Below are positions 16,448 through 24,828 of a stretch of 64,000 bases of DNA, piece by piece. The notes under the pieces were generated by a model that saw only the letters and a program-made list of their open reading frames with translations, did not search any database and was not told the origin of the DNA. Position numbers and translations under genes: made by a program. The stretch comes from Sphingobium xanthum. GTDB lineage: Bacteria > Pseudomonadota > Alphaproteobacteria > Sphingomonadales > Sphingomonadaceae. How positions within the stretch are numbered: the first letter of the stretch is position 1; each line of letters starts with the position of its first letter. The DNA is taken from positions 248,001 through 312,000 of the forward strand of contig NZ_JAHKKS010000001.1 in the NCBI RefSeq assembly GCF_019737615.1, read 5' to 3'.

Positions 16448-16864
16448 TCAGCCCATCCGGCGCCCGAAGCCGCCAGGACTTGCCGCACGGCCAAAGGATC
16501 GACCGCCCGGCACGGCAGCACGGGCGTGCGTGGAAGCATAGACCATTTGCGGGGCACCCGTCGCTTCGTCGGGGAACTGCGTCGCACGCGCGAACATCAG
16601 GCGCTCGTAGAGTGGCCCGTCCGTGAGCGGGAAGGAGAATTTGATGCCCATGCGATCGACCTCGGCCCAGCGGCACTGCGCGTAGACGGTATGGCCCATA
16701 TACTCGATCTGGAAGCGTGTTCCGGCGGGGAGGCTACCGCCTACGACCTGTGCGCCATGCTCGGTCATGTCTACGATGGCCAGGTCCAGCGAGTCGAGAA
16801 CCGTCGTCACCGTGATCGGAATATCGACGTTGATGCGCCGCTGCCGCTGAACCTGCGTATCCAT
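16448..16864 (-). CDS. PilZ-domain protein
   Basis: 138 aa. The N-terminal RQRRINVDI and a following D-M-T-E-H-G-A-Q-V segment fit the RxxxR and D/NxSxxG motifs of PilZ domains, which bind cyclic di-GMP; here the second motif reads DMTEHG, so Ser is replaced by Thr. The beta-barrel part follows (FQIEYMGHTVYAQCRWAEVDRMG). The C-terminus is Gly/Arg-rich. ATG at 16864 was preferred to an upstream TTG (16903) because a G-rich ribosome site precedes it. It may couple surface polysaccharide or motility to c-di-GMP. Confidence 0.75.
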   Translation of the reverse strand: MDTQVQRQRRINVDIPITVTTVLDSLDLAIVDMTEHGAQVVGGSLPAGTRFQIEYMGHTVYAQCRWAEVDRMGIKFSFPLTDGPLYERLMFARATQFPDEATGAPQMVYASTHARAAVPGGRSFGRAASPGGFGRRMG

Positions 16865-16988
16865 ATGTGTGCCTGCCCCCCGATCAATGCCGCTCTGTTT
16901 CAAAGAACGGCTGAACTCTGTGACATTTTACACGTACTGGTAAATTTTCGGGTAACCGCGTGGTCTAAATCAGCCAATTTTGCCGAAT

Positions 16989-17873
16989 TCAGGCTGGCTT
17001 GCTGATGTAGATGCGTTCCATGTCCCGCACATTGAACGTCATGGCAGCATCCGCGAGGCCCACGGCGCGTGTGCCCGAGGTGAGCGCTTTGGCTATCGCC
17101 TTGCTCCGGCTCATCACGCCGACATTGTAGATGAGCCGGTCCACGGTGAGCGAACGCCCGACCATATCCTCACGCTCCACTTTGAAGCCGACCTTCTCGC
17201 TGATGTCGCGCAGCGTCTTGGTCGTGAAGAAATAGATATGGCCCTCACAGGAGAGGCTGCGTTCACGGCGGCCGAGCAGCTTGAACATCAGCGTATCGTA
17301 ACGCGGCGTTTCCATGACGAGCATGCCGTCGGGCTTGAGAATGCGGAAAATCTCGGCCAGCGTGTCGGTCGGATCAGGCACATGCTCGATCACATGCATC
17401 ATCGTCACGACGTCGAATGAGGCATCGGGGAATTTCGCGTCGGGCAGGATCACCGGCAGAACTTCGAGGTCCAGCACCTTGCGCGCGTGACGATTGAGGC
17501 CCTCGCTGGGCTCGACGCCGACGACATCCCAGCCATCCTTGCGGAAATAGTCGAGCAGATAGCCATAGCCGCTGCCGACCTCGAGCATACGCCCGCGATT
17601 GGGGAAGCGCTCGGCCAGGATCTTGCGGGTGGTCGCATAGTCGCGGACCTGAAGCTCTTCCTTGGTGAAGCGCTGGCTGCCTTCGCCGACCTGTTCGACG
17701 AAATCGGGATCCCAGCGCGCCACCAGCTCGTGGTCCGGCGCTGCGGCGCGGGGATTGGCATACATGAGACCGCATTTGCGGCACTCGACGATCTGCGAGG
17801 ATTGGGCTTCGCCGGCCTTGAAGCGCACCACATAATCGTCGGCGCCGCACAGATTGCAGACCACAGAACTCAT
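16989..17873 (-). CDS. Class I SAM-dependent methyltransferase with N-terminal zinc ribbon
   Basis: 294 aa. The N-terminus has two Cys pairs, CNLCG and CRKCG, likely a zinc ribbon. The methyltransferase motif I is MLEVGSGYGYLLD, and motif post-I includes VVGVEPS; MHVIEHVPDP is the usual acidic segment. This zinc-ribbon plus methyltransferase layout is found among sugar C-methyltransferase-like enzymes of polysaccharide pathways. The substrate is not identifiable. It is divergent from lysK. Confidence 0.8.
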   Translation of the reverse strand: MSSVVCNLCGADDYVVRFKAGEAQSSQIVECRKCGLMYANPRAAAPDHELVARWDPDFVEQVGEGSQRFTKEELQVRDYATTRKILAERFPNRGRMLEVGSGYGYLLDYFRKDGWDVVGVEPSEGLNRHARKVLDLEVLPVILPDAKFPDASFDVVTMMHVIEHVPDPTDTLAEIFRILKPDGMLVMETPRYDTLMFKLLGRRERSLSCEGHIYFFTTKTLRDISEKVGFKVEREDMVGRSLTVDRLIYNVGVMSRSKAIAKALTSGTRAVGLADAAMTFNVRDMERIYISKPA

Positions 17874-18038
17874 GCTACCTCGCTTTGTCAGAACGGTGCG
17901 GCATCTATCCGGCCATGGCCCAAGAAACCGTTAAATTGGCTAATTGATGCAGCGCAGCATGTCAACGCGAGTGGGTTGAGTCGTGTTGGTGCGCGGAACG
18001 GGGTGACGAAGGCGCCGCCAGGCGTTAGGTGGCGCAGC

Positions 18039-19655
18039 ATGAGCGACGATCCGATCAGCAATGACCTGCGGCAGGCGGCCCTGGTCTCCAAGGCTTGGCC
18101 CTATGAAGAGGCGCGCAAGTTGCTGAAGCGCTATCCGCGGGGGAAGACGGCCAAAGACGGAGCGCTCGCGCCAGTGCTGTTCGAGACCGGCTATGGCCCG
18201 TCCGGGTTGCCGCATATCGGCACGTTCAACGAAGTGCAGCGCACGACGATGGTGCGCCACGCCTATGAGGAACTGACCGGCGCGCCGACGCGCCTTGTCG
18301 CGTTCAGTGACGATATGGATGGGCTGCGCAAGGTGCCGGACAACGTGCCGAACCAGGAAATGCTCGCGCAGCATCTCGGCAAGCCACTGACGCAGGTGCC
18401 CGATCCGTTCGAGAAGTATGAGAGCTTCGCACATCACAATAATGCGATGCTGTGCGCGTTCCTCGATCGCTATGGCTTTGACTATGAGTTCGTCTCCTCG
18501 ACGGAGATGTATCGCGGCGGCCAGTTCGACGAGGCCCTGAAGGGCGTTCTGCGCGCCTATCAGGCGATCATGGACATCATGCTGCCGACATTGCGCAAGG
18601 AGCGTCAGCTCACCTACTCGCCGGTGCTGCCGGTCAGTCCGAAGAGCGGCATCGTGCTGCAGGTTCCGGTCGAGGTGATCGATGCCGATGCGGGCCTCGT
18701 TCGCTTCGTCGATCAAGGTGAGACGATCGAGCAGTCGATCCTGTCCGGCGGCGCGAAGCTGCAGTGGAAGGTCGACTGGGCGATGCGCTGGGTGGCGCTC
18801 GGCGTCGATTATGAGATGGCCGGCAAGGATCTGATCGATAGCGTCACGCAGTCGTCCAAGATCGCGCGGGCGCTCGGTGCCCGCCCGCCCGAGGGCTTCA
18901 ACTACGAGATGTTCCTCGACGAGAAGGGCGAGAAGATCTCCAAGTCCAAGGGCAATGGCCTCTCGATCGAGCAGTGGCTGACCTATGGCTCGGAAGAGAG
19001 CCTGGCCTTCTACATCTATCGCGAGCCGAAGGCGGCCAAGTCGCTCCATATCGGCGTGATCCCGCGTGCCGTGGACGATTACGAGCAGTTCCGCGCCAGC
19101 TATGCGACGCAGGCGATCGACAAGCGGCTCGGCAATCCGGTGCATCATGTTCACGGTGGCAAGGTGTCGCAGGACTCCTTGCCAGTGACGTTTGGCCTGT
19201 TGCTCAATCTCGTCGGCGTGATGGGCGCCGATGCAACCGAGGCGCAGGTCTGGGCCTATCTGCGCAATTATGCGCCGGGCGCGAGCGCGGAGGACTATCC
19301 GCGCCTCGCCGGGCTGGTGCGCAATGCGCTCGCCTTCAATCGCGACTTCATCGCGCCGACCCTGAAGCGCCGTCCGCCGAGCGAGAACGAAGCGATGGCC
19401 CTGCGCGAGCTCGACGCGCAGATCGCGGCGTCGCCGGACGATGCGACGGCCGAGGACATCCAGAACATCGTCTACGAGATCGGCAAGGATCCGCACTACG
19501 GGTTCGAGCAGTTGCGCGACTGGTTCAAGGCGCTCTACGAGACGTTGCTGGGCGCGGAGCAGGGCCCGCGCATGGGCAGCTTCATCGCACTTTATGGCAT
19601 CGAGAACAGCCGTAAGCTCATCGCTCAGGCGCTGGACGCGGTTCCCGCCGGCTGA
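18039..19655 (+). CDS. lysS: Lysyl-tRNA synthetase, class I
   Basis: 538 aa. The class I signatures are clear: GPSGLPHIGTF (HIGH) and EKISKSKG (KMSKS). This is the archaeal-type, class I LysRS (LysK) used instead of the class II enzyme in most alphaproteobacteria. It charges tRNA-Lys. The start ATG at 18039 opens the recognisable protein (MSDDPISNDLRQAALVSKAW). Its stop is immediately next to the stop of the convergent gene. The 165-bp gap to the methyltransferase gene holds both promoters. Confidence 0.96.
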   Translation: MSDDPISNDLRQAALVSKAWPYEEARKLLKRYPRGKTAKDGALAPVLFETGYGPSGLPHIGTFNEVQRTTMVRHAYEELTGAPTRLVAFSDDMDGLRKVPDNVPNQEMLAQHLGKPLTQVPDPFEKYESFAHHNNAMLCAFLDRYGFDYEFVSSTEMYRGGQFDEALKGVLRAYQAIMDIMLPTLRKERQLTYSPVLPVSPKSGIVLQVPVEVIDADAGLVRFVDQGETIEQSILSGGAKLQWKVDWAMRWVALGVDYEMAGKDLIDSVTQSSKIARALGARPPEGFNYEMFLDEKGEKISKSKGNGLSIEQWLTYGSEESLAFYIYREPKAAKSLHIGVIPRAVDDYEQFRASYATQAIDKRLGNPVHHVHGGKVSQDSLPVTFGLLLNLVGVMGADATEAQVWAYLRNYAPGASAEDYPRLAGLVRNALAFNRDFIAPTLKRRPPSENEAMALRELDAQIAASPDDATAEDIQNIVYEIGKDPHYGFEQLRDWFKALYETLLGAEQGPRMGSFIALYGIENSRKLIAQALDAVPAG

Positions 19656-20090
19656 TCAGGCGTCCGGGCGGTGCGGCTGGAGCTGTGCGGCCTGGATTGC
19701 GGCGGCGGCCGACACGGTCTCCACGAATAGCTGCTGGCTGGTGTGGCGCGGCAGGACGTCGCGCAGCAGCTGCACTGCCACATCTTCATCGCCCTGCGTC
19801 GCCGAGACGGCAAGGTCGCCGAGCAGCGCTTCGTCCGGGCTGAGCGCCATGCAGCAGGGTCGATGGATCAGGAAGCTTTCGGGCCAGCTCTGCTGGAGTG
19901 AGCAGACCATCCGGGCGACGCGGCGCGCGGCCTCCATACTGCGCAGCCGGACGGCGAGGTCGGGCAGGGGGTCGCGACCGGCCTGACCGAAGAGGATGCA
20001 GAGCCGCGTCGCCATGATGAGATGGACGGCCGTCAAAGGATAGCCGCGGAGGTCCTTGAAGCGGAACAGTGCCGTTAGATCGCGTGCCAT
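19656..20090 (-). CDS. Hypothetical protein, possibly DUF6628
   Basis: 144 aa from ATG at 20090; a TTG at 20147 would add 19 residues. The sequence is mostly helical and Leu/Ala/Arg-rich. A central HRPCCMALSPDEALLGDLA segment resembles the PCC...DEALL pattern I associate with the sphingomonad DUF6628 family, but this is a tentative memory match. No signal peptide or membrane segment. It converges on lysK. Function unknown. Confidence 0.65.
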   Translation of the reverse strand: MARDLTALFRFKDLRGYPLTAVHLIMATRLCILFGQAGRDPLPDLAVRLRSMEAARRVARMVCSLQQSWPESFLIHRPCCMALSPDEALLGDLAVSATQGDEDVAVQLLRDVLPRHTSQQLFVETVSAAAAIQAAQLQPHRPDA

Positions 20091-20226
20091 GCCTTCATCC
20101 AAGCCGATTTGTTCGACTCGGTATATGCTATTGCGAACGAATTGCAATAATGAGATGTGGAGCCACGTGACCTTTGTGAGCTACCGGCCGCCTCTCCGTC
20201 AAGCGGATGAGGCGGCCAGCGCCGGG

Positions 20227-22050
20227 TCACTTCTTCGAAGCGATCCAGTCGTCGATCTTCTTCTCGAGCACCACCATCGGCAGGGAGCCGGTCATCAGCA
20301 CCTGTGCGTGGAACTCCTTGGGATCGAACTTCGCGCCGAGCTGGTCCTGCGCCTTCTTCTTGAGGCGCTGGATGGTGAGCGCGCCGATCTTGTAGGCAAG
20401 CGCCTGGCTCGGGATGGCGATGTAGCGCTCGACCTCGGCCGTTGCGTCGGTCTTCCCCATGGAGCTGTTGTCCAGCATGTACTGGATCGACTGATCGCGG
20501 GTCCATCCCTTGGCGTGAAGGCCGCTGTCCACGACCAGACGCATGGCGCGCAGCATCTCGTCGTCGAGATGGCCAAGGCGCTGATAGGGATCGCCATAGA
20601 GGCCGAAAACATAGCCGAGCTTCTCGGCGTAGAGTGCCCAGCCCTCGACATAGGCCGTGTTACCGCCGAACCGCATGAACGCGGGCAGCGCCTCGTTTTC
20701 CTGCGCGAGGCTGAGCTGGAAGTGGTGGCCCGGCGCGCCTTCGTGCAGATAGAGCGTCGTCATGCCCGGAATGCTGCGCGATGGCAGGTCATAGGCATTG
20801 AAGTAGAAGACGCCTGGGCGCGACCCGTCCGGCGTGCCGTTCTCATAGGAACCACCCGCCTCGAACTTCTCGCGGAATTCCGGATAGGGGCGAATCTCCA
20901 GCTTGGACTTGGGTAGCGTCGAGAACTGGCTCGGCACCTTCTCGTCGACGATCTTGCCGATGCGGTAGAAGTCCTGCGTCATCCACTCGCGCGACTTGGG
21001 GTGGAACTCGGGCGCCTGGCGGATGTGCGTGAAGAACTCGCCCAGCGTGCCCTTGAAACCCACTTCGGTACGAACCTGGTCCATTTCCGTGCGGATGCGC
21101 GCGACCTCGGACAGGCCGAGATTATGCACATAGTCTGCCGTGAGCGGCAGGGTGGTCGTGCCGCGGATCAGTTCGGCATAGAGCAGGTCGCCGCCCTTCA
21201 TCGTGTTGAGGCCGACGGTCGTGCGCGCGACCGGCAGATATTCGGCCGCGAGGAAGTCGCGCAGGCGCTTCTCGGCCGGGTTGATGCCGGTCAGGATGAT
21301 GTCCTTGTAGGCAGCCGTGAGGCGGGTCTTATCCGCGTCCGAGATGCCCTCGGGGAAGTTCAGCACCGGCTGGTAGAAGGGCGATTCCTCGACCTTCTGG
21401 GCCAGCAGCGCGTCGAGCTGCTGGATCACGTTGTTGATCGTCAGCTTGGTCTCGACGACGCCGCTCTTCATGCCCTCGCGGAACCGGCCAATCGCGCGAT
21501 CGGTGAGGACGATATAGTCCTTATGGCGCTTCAGATTGTTCTCATAGTCGGCGAGCGTCTTGAACGGCGCGGCGCCCTTGCCCGAGGCGAAAGTCGGGTA
21601 GAAGGTGTGGAAGCCGCTGAAGTGGTTGACGGGGCGCACGATGGTCAGCGCCATGATCTCCGGGCGAAGACCCTTCAGCGCCTCTTCGGTCTGCCACTGG
21701 AAGACGTCATAGGCGATCTTGTTCTGCTCGGTCAGCCTGGTGCGATCGATCCCGCGCAGCGCGGCCAGATCGCCTTCCGATGCCTTGCGCTCGGCGTCGA
21801 AATAGGCGTCGCTGATATAGTCGCCCAGGCGGTCGGCGTAGCGCAGATCACCGCGGAACAGCGCGTTCAGTGGGTTGCGCTTCAGATTGGCTTCGTCCGA
21901 TGCGGCGAACAGCGCGAAGAGCTTCTCGTCCTCCGTCTGTGCGTTGGCGGCGGTGGCCGGCGCGGCGGTCTGGGCGATAGCGGGCAGGGCGAAGGCGGAG
22001 GCCGCGAGCAGAAGCGCGGCGGGCCGAAGGATGCGCGAGGCGCGGATCAT
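20227..22050 (-). CDS. Secreted DUF885-family metallopeptidase-like protein
   Basis: 607 aa with a signal peptide (about 1-26, LLLAASAFALPAIAQ). The family motif HEGAPGHHFQ has the shape of a zinc-binding HExxxH-type site, and YVEGWALYAEKLG supplies a further Glu; both are typical of DUF885 proteins, which are thought to be peptidases. ATG at 22050 has AAAGGA upstream. It is monocistronic as far as can be seen. The peptide substrate is unknown. Confidence 0.88.
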   Translation of the reverse strand: MIRASRILRPAALLLAASAFALPAIAQTAAPATAANAQTEDEKLFALFAASDEANLKRNPLNALFRGDLRYADRLGDYISDAYFDAERKASEGDLAALRGIDRTRLTEQNKIAYDVFQWQTEEALKGLRPEIMALTIVRPVNHFSGFHTFYPTFASGKGAAPFKTLADYENNLKRHKDYIVLTDRAIGRFREGMKSGVVETKLTINNVIQQLDALLAQKVEESPFYQPVLNFPEGISDADKTRLTAAYKDIILTGINPAEKRLRDFLAAEYLPVARTTVGLNTMKGGDLLYAELIRGTTTLPLTADYVHNLGLSEVARIRTEMDQVRTEVGFKGTLGEFFTHIRQAPEFHPKSREWMTQDFYRIGKIVDEKVPSQFSTLPKSKLEIRPYPEFREKFEAGGSYENGTPDGSRPGVFYFNAYDLPSRSIPGMTTLYLHEGAPGHHFQLSLAQENEALPAFMRFGGNTAYVEGWALYAEKLGYVFGLYGDPYQRLGHLDDEMLRAMRLVVDSGLHAKGWTRDQSIQYMLDNSSMGKTDATAEVERYIAIPSQALAYKIGALTIQRLKKKAQDQLGAKFDPKEFHAQVLMTGSLPMVVLEKKIDDWIASKK

Positions 22051-22387
22051 GGATGGTCCTTTCGATCGGGCGATCAGAGCTGATCGGATGCGACTGCGTA
22101 ACGGCCGAAACAGGCGCCGACAACTGCCGGAAACCACGGATTTCGCGATATTTTCGTCAGCGCGATGCTGTATTGCTTGGCTATGTCACGAGACGTAATT
22201 TTCTTTCAAAGGTTCGGAAAGTTCGGGGGTCGGCGCAAATCTTTTTTCTCCTTGGGCTGCACGGACGATCGGTGCGTGCTTGCGTGAGGTCACACTATCG
22301 CGCCTGTTTTTCGCGTTCAGCGCCCGTGGTGCTGAGGGAGATTTTCCGACCTGAGAAAGAGCTGATCCGGAGTGCCATGTGGCGGGG

Positions 22388-22400
22388 GCTGTAGGACAGC
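22388..22400. promoter_or_regulatory. Second copy of 13-bp palindrome
   Basis: GCTGTAGGACAGC, identical to the site at 6735-6747, with GA following in both (15 identical bases). It is 338 bp from the nearest downstream gene start, so it is not an obvious promoter operator here. Confidence 0.35.
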
Positions 22401-22441
22401 GATTTTTCCTCACCAGCGGACAGGGCTTCTGACACAGGCGA

Positions 22442-22472
22442 AAGGCCCTCCCGCTTGTCGCGGAAGGGCCTT
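22442..22472 (-). terminator. Hairpin after RcnB-like gene
   Basis: A 13-bp stem (one G-T pair) around a 5-base loop, AAGGCCCTTCCGC/GCGGGAGGGCCTT on the minus strand, 23 bases beyond the stop. The T-tract is short (TT then TCG), so it may end transcription less strictly. Confidence 0.6.
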
Positions 22473-22495
22473 GCCGTGAGAGTCGGAGCGGGCGT

Positions 22496-22939
22496 TTAGC
22501 GCCAGCGGAAGACGTTGTGGACGACCTTCACCACGCGGCCGGTGCGGACATTGACGAGCAGTGCGTCGTCATAGTGGCGCACCCAGCGCTGGTTGACGCC
22601 CGGGCGATCCCAGCGGAACCGCGCATAATCGGCGATCACATAGTTGCGGCCATAATAGACCGGCTGGATGCGGGCACCGGGGCGGAACTGCTGGTAGCGG
22701 AAGTTCGCCCGCCACGGATGGGCACGATCATAATCGCGCGCTTCCCGGCGATAATCTCCTTTGGCGTCGCGCAGTTCGCGCTTTTCCTCTTTGAGGTCGC
22801 GGCGGGCGTCACGGACGTCGCGACGCTCCTCACGCACTTCCTGGCGGTCGCGGCGCAACTCGCTCGCAGATTGAGCCATCGCCGTCGAGGGGACGAGCGC
22901 CAGAGCGGCGAGGCTCGCGAAAATCAGTTTCTTGTTCAT
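22496..22939 (-). CDS. RcnB-family periplasmic protein
   Basis: 147 aa with a signal peptide (about 1-22, ending AMAQ). A highly charged Arg/Asp/Glu repeat-like helix follows (about 25-72, e.g. REERRDVRDARRDLKEEKRE), then the RcnB domain with RWVRHYDDALLVNVRTGRVV at the end. RcnB proteins are periplasmic and were first tied to nickel/cobalt balance; in sphingomonads they are numerous and of unclear role. A second member lies at 24829-25866. It has its own terminator. Confidence 0.82.
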   Translation of the reverse strand: MNKKLIFASLAALALVPSTAMAQSASELRRDRQEVREERRDVRDARRDLKEEKRELRDAKGDYRREARDYDRAHPWRANFRYQQFRPGARIQPVYYGRNYVIADYARFRWDRPGVNQRWVRHYDDALLVNVRTGRVVKVVHNVFRWR

Positions 22940-23214
22940 GGTTTGACACTCCTATTTCGCTGCCGGACGAGGCAGGAACCCCAGGGTGAGGAGGAAAGGT
23001 CCCCGCCTCTGTCCGACAAGGCCGTTATGGCGCTTCCGCCCTGAACAATGGTCGAATGGCGTCGTCAGTTTCCGGTCATAAGTGTCGCAAATTGTCGCTT
23101 TTTCCTCATAGCCGAAACCGGGATGCGGATATGCCTGGCGCGCGAAGGTCATAGGAAGGTCGCACAAGGTCCGCTACGATGGCACCTCAATCGCATCGGG
23201 AAAGGGACTGGCCG

Positions 23215-23841
23215 ATGATTACCGTGTGGGGCGGGCAGACGTCGCGATCGATCCGGGTCGTCTGGGTATTGGAGGAGATGGGCCTTCCCTATCGCATGCA
23301 GCAGGTCGACATGCTGGCCGCAGAGCAGGACCCCGCCTTCCTGGCGGTCAACCCCGCCAATTATATCCCGGCGATCGAGGATGGCGAGGTCGTCATGGTC
23401 GAGTCGATCGCGATCATGGAATATCTGATGGGGCGGTATGGGCCGACGTCGCTGGCGCCTGCGCCGCACGATCCGATCTTTCCCGCCTATCAGCAGTTTC
23501 TGCATTTGGGCGAAGCCGGCCTCGCAACGCTGATGATGCCCGTCATCGTCAGTCGCTTCATCGCGCCCGAGGGTGAGCGGGAGAATTGGGGTGCGAGATG
23601 GTCTCTGCAGTCGTTCCGGAAGCGGCTGAAGCTTGTCAGCGAGCGGCTTGCCAACTCGCCCTATCTCGCTGGCCAGGCTTTCACGGCTGCGGACATTTCG
23701 GTGACCTATGCTCTGAACCTCGGCCAGCAGCACTGCGGCATCACCCTCGGCGACGTCGAGCAGGCCTATCTCGCGCGCACCACGGGTCGCGATGCTTACA
23801 AGCGCGCCATGGAGCGGTCGCACGCCGGCGTGAATAGCTGA
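23215..23841 (+). CDS. Glutathione S-transferase family protein
   Basis: 208 aa. The N-terminal thioredoxin-like domain runs MITVWGGQTSRSIRVVWVLEEMGLPY, with the substrate Pro in NPANYIPAIEDG and the ES glutathione motif in VMVESIAIMEYL. A C-terminal helical domain follows with the conserved FTAADISVTYAL. ATG at 23215 has AAAGGGA eight bases upstream; an ATG at 23179 would add 12 residues. The substrate is unknown; roles in stress or aromatic catabolism are common in sphingomonads. Confidence 0.88.
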   Translation: MITVWGGQTSRSIRVVWVLEEMGLPYRMQQVDMLAAEQDPAFLAVNPANYIPAIEDGEVVMVESIAIMEYLMGRYGPTSLAPAPHDPIFPAYQQFLHLGEAGLATLMMPVIVSRFIAPEGERENWGARWSLQSFRKRLKLVSERLANSPYLAGQAFTAADISVTYALNLGQQHCGITLGDVEQAYLARTTGRDAYKRAMERSHAGVNS

Positions 23842-23863
23842 CGCCGTCAGCGGATCGCTCGCC

Positions 23864-24553
23864 TCACGCCTTGTTGCGCGGTTCCCAGCGGCGCTCGCGG
23901 TACCAGCGCGTCACGATATATTTGACGCCTTTGGTCACCGGCAGCGCGGCGTGCAGCGTGTCGCGATTGGGCGCGCCGTCCTCGCCCAGATTGTTCCAGA
24001 TCAGCAATGTGCCGGGGCGCGGCGGCACGGTGATGCCGAGGCGGGGGAATTGTGTCTCTCCGCCTTCCTCCACCTCGCAGAGATAGGCCATGGCCGTCCA
24101 GCAGCGCTGTCCGCCGCTCACCCGCATCGCCGGCCAGTAATGGACATTGCCGGGAAAGAAGTCGCAGTGCAGCTGGTATTGCTCGCCTTCATAATAACGC
24201 TGGCCCTGCAGCAACTCGCCATAGTCGCCCTCGATGCCGACGAGTGCATCGATCCGCCGCGTGATCGCGATGACCAGGGGATCGTAGATGTCGAGATTGC
24301 AGCTGCTGCTCGTGCGATAGCCATTCTCAACGCCCGAGAAGAGCTTGGACGGTTTGCAGCCCGCGTCGATGCGCGTCATGAGCTCGGCGCATTCCTTGGG
24401 CGAGATCAGGCCGTGGCGCAGGAACATCTCCGCGCGCTGCGTCGGCAGGCGGCTGATCATCGGATTGCGCGACAGGCGTGCGAGCACGCGCGAGCCCATT
24501 TCGGCGCGGGCGGTGGAGGGAAGTTCGGCGTCGTCGAGCCAGGTATCGGTCAT
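23864..24553 (-). CDS. 2-oxoglutarate/Fe(II) dioxygenase, prolyl 4-hydroxylase-like
   Basis: 229 aa. The iron site is His129-x-Asp131 (LHCDFF) with His201 (TLHAALPV), and Lys211 would hold 2-oxoglutarate. The order and spacing match the P4Hc domain of prolyl 4-hydroxylase alpha-subunit-like proteins, including SSSCNLD before and GTLLIWNN between. It hydroxylates an unknown protein or peptide. The start is ATG at 24553. It converges with the GST gene (22-base gap). Confidence 0.88.
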   Translation of the reverse strand: MTDTWLDDAELPSTARAEMGSRVLARLSRNPMISRLPTQRAEMFLRHGLISPKECAELMTRIDAGCKPSKLFSGVENGYRTSSSCNLDIYDPLVIAITRRIDALVGIEGDYGELLQGQRYYEGEQYQLHCDFFPGNVHYWPAMRVSGGQRCWTAMAYLCEVEEGGETQFPRLGITVPPRPGTLLIWNNLGEDGAPNRDTLHAALPVTKGVKYIVTRWYRERRWEPRNKA

Positions 24554-24613
24554 CGTCCGTGTCCTGCCATCGGCGCGTGGGGTGGGCAAGGGGAGTTGGC
24601 GCCGACATTGCGC

Positions 24614-24726
24614 TCCCTCCTCTTCAGAGGAGGGCAGAGGGTGGTGCTGCGATCTGCCAATTCATCGCTGCGCGAGCGATGCTGACGCATCGCCACCACC
24701 CCAACCCCTCCTCTGAAGAGGAGGGG
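24614..24726. repeat. Paired REP-like palindromes (CCTCCTCT-AGAGGAGG)
   Basis: Two imperfect palindromes, CCCTCCTCT-TC-AGAGGAGGG (24615-24634) and CCCCTCCTCT-GA-AGAGGAGGGG (24705-24726), flank about 70 bp that itself carries GGTGGTG and CACCACC arms. Similar units occur at 43077-43169 and 53499-53520. It lies between the dioxygenase promoter region and the terminator of the second RcnB gene. Confidence 0.7.
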
Positions 24727-24740
24727 CTTATGGTAGCCCA

Positions 24741-24780
24741 AAGAAAAAGGACCGGCCCTTGCCGAAGCAGGGACCGGCCC
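24741..24780 (-). terminator. Rho-independent terminator after second RcnB-like gene
   Basis: On the minus strand a ~13-bp stem with two bulges around a TTCG loop (GGGCCGGTCCCTGC/GCAAGGGCCGGTCC) is followed by TTTTTCTTT. It sits 49 bases after the stop. The UUCG-type loop and U-tract make this the clearest terminator in the window. Confidence 0.8.
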
Positions 24781-24828
24781 AGTCTTTCCTGAAGGCCGAT
24801 CAGGAACTCGTCTCTCGGAGCGGTCAGC

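Larger units (their letters stand above)
22051..22495. other. 445-bp gap between DUF885 and RcnB-like genes
   Basis: It holds the RcnB-gene terminator (22442-22472) and the second copy of the palindrome GCTGTAGGACAGC (22388-22400). No protein gene looks real: a plus-strand ORF at 22053-22394 and a minus-strand ORF at 22186-22413 have no ribosome site and odd composition. The DUF885 promoter must lie near 22050-22200. A non-coding transcript starting near 22388 and running left is possible but unsupported. Confidence 0.5.

Noticed and set aside
22053-22394. 113-codon plus-strand ORF in the gap
   Set aside because: No ribosome site, no recognisable domain, overlaps the DUF885 promoter; its stop codon merely falls in the palindrome.
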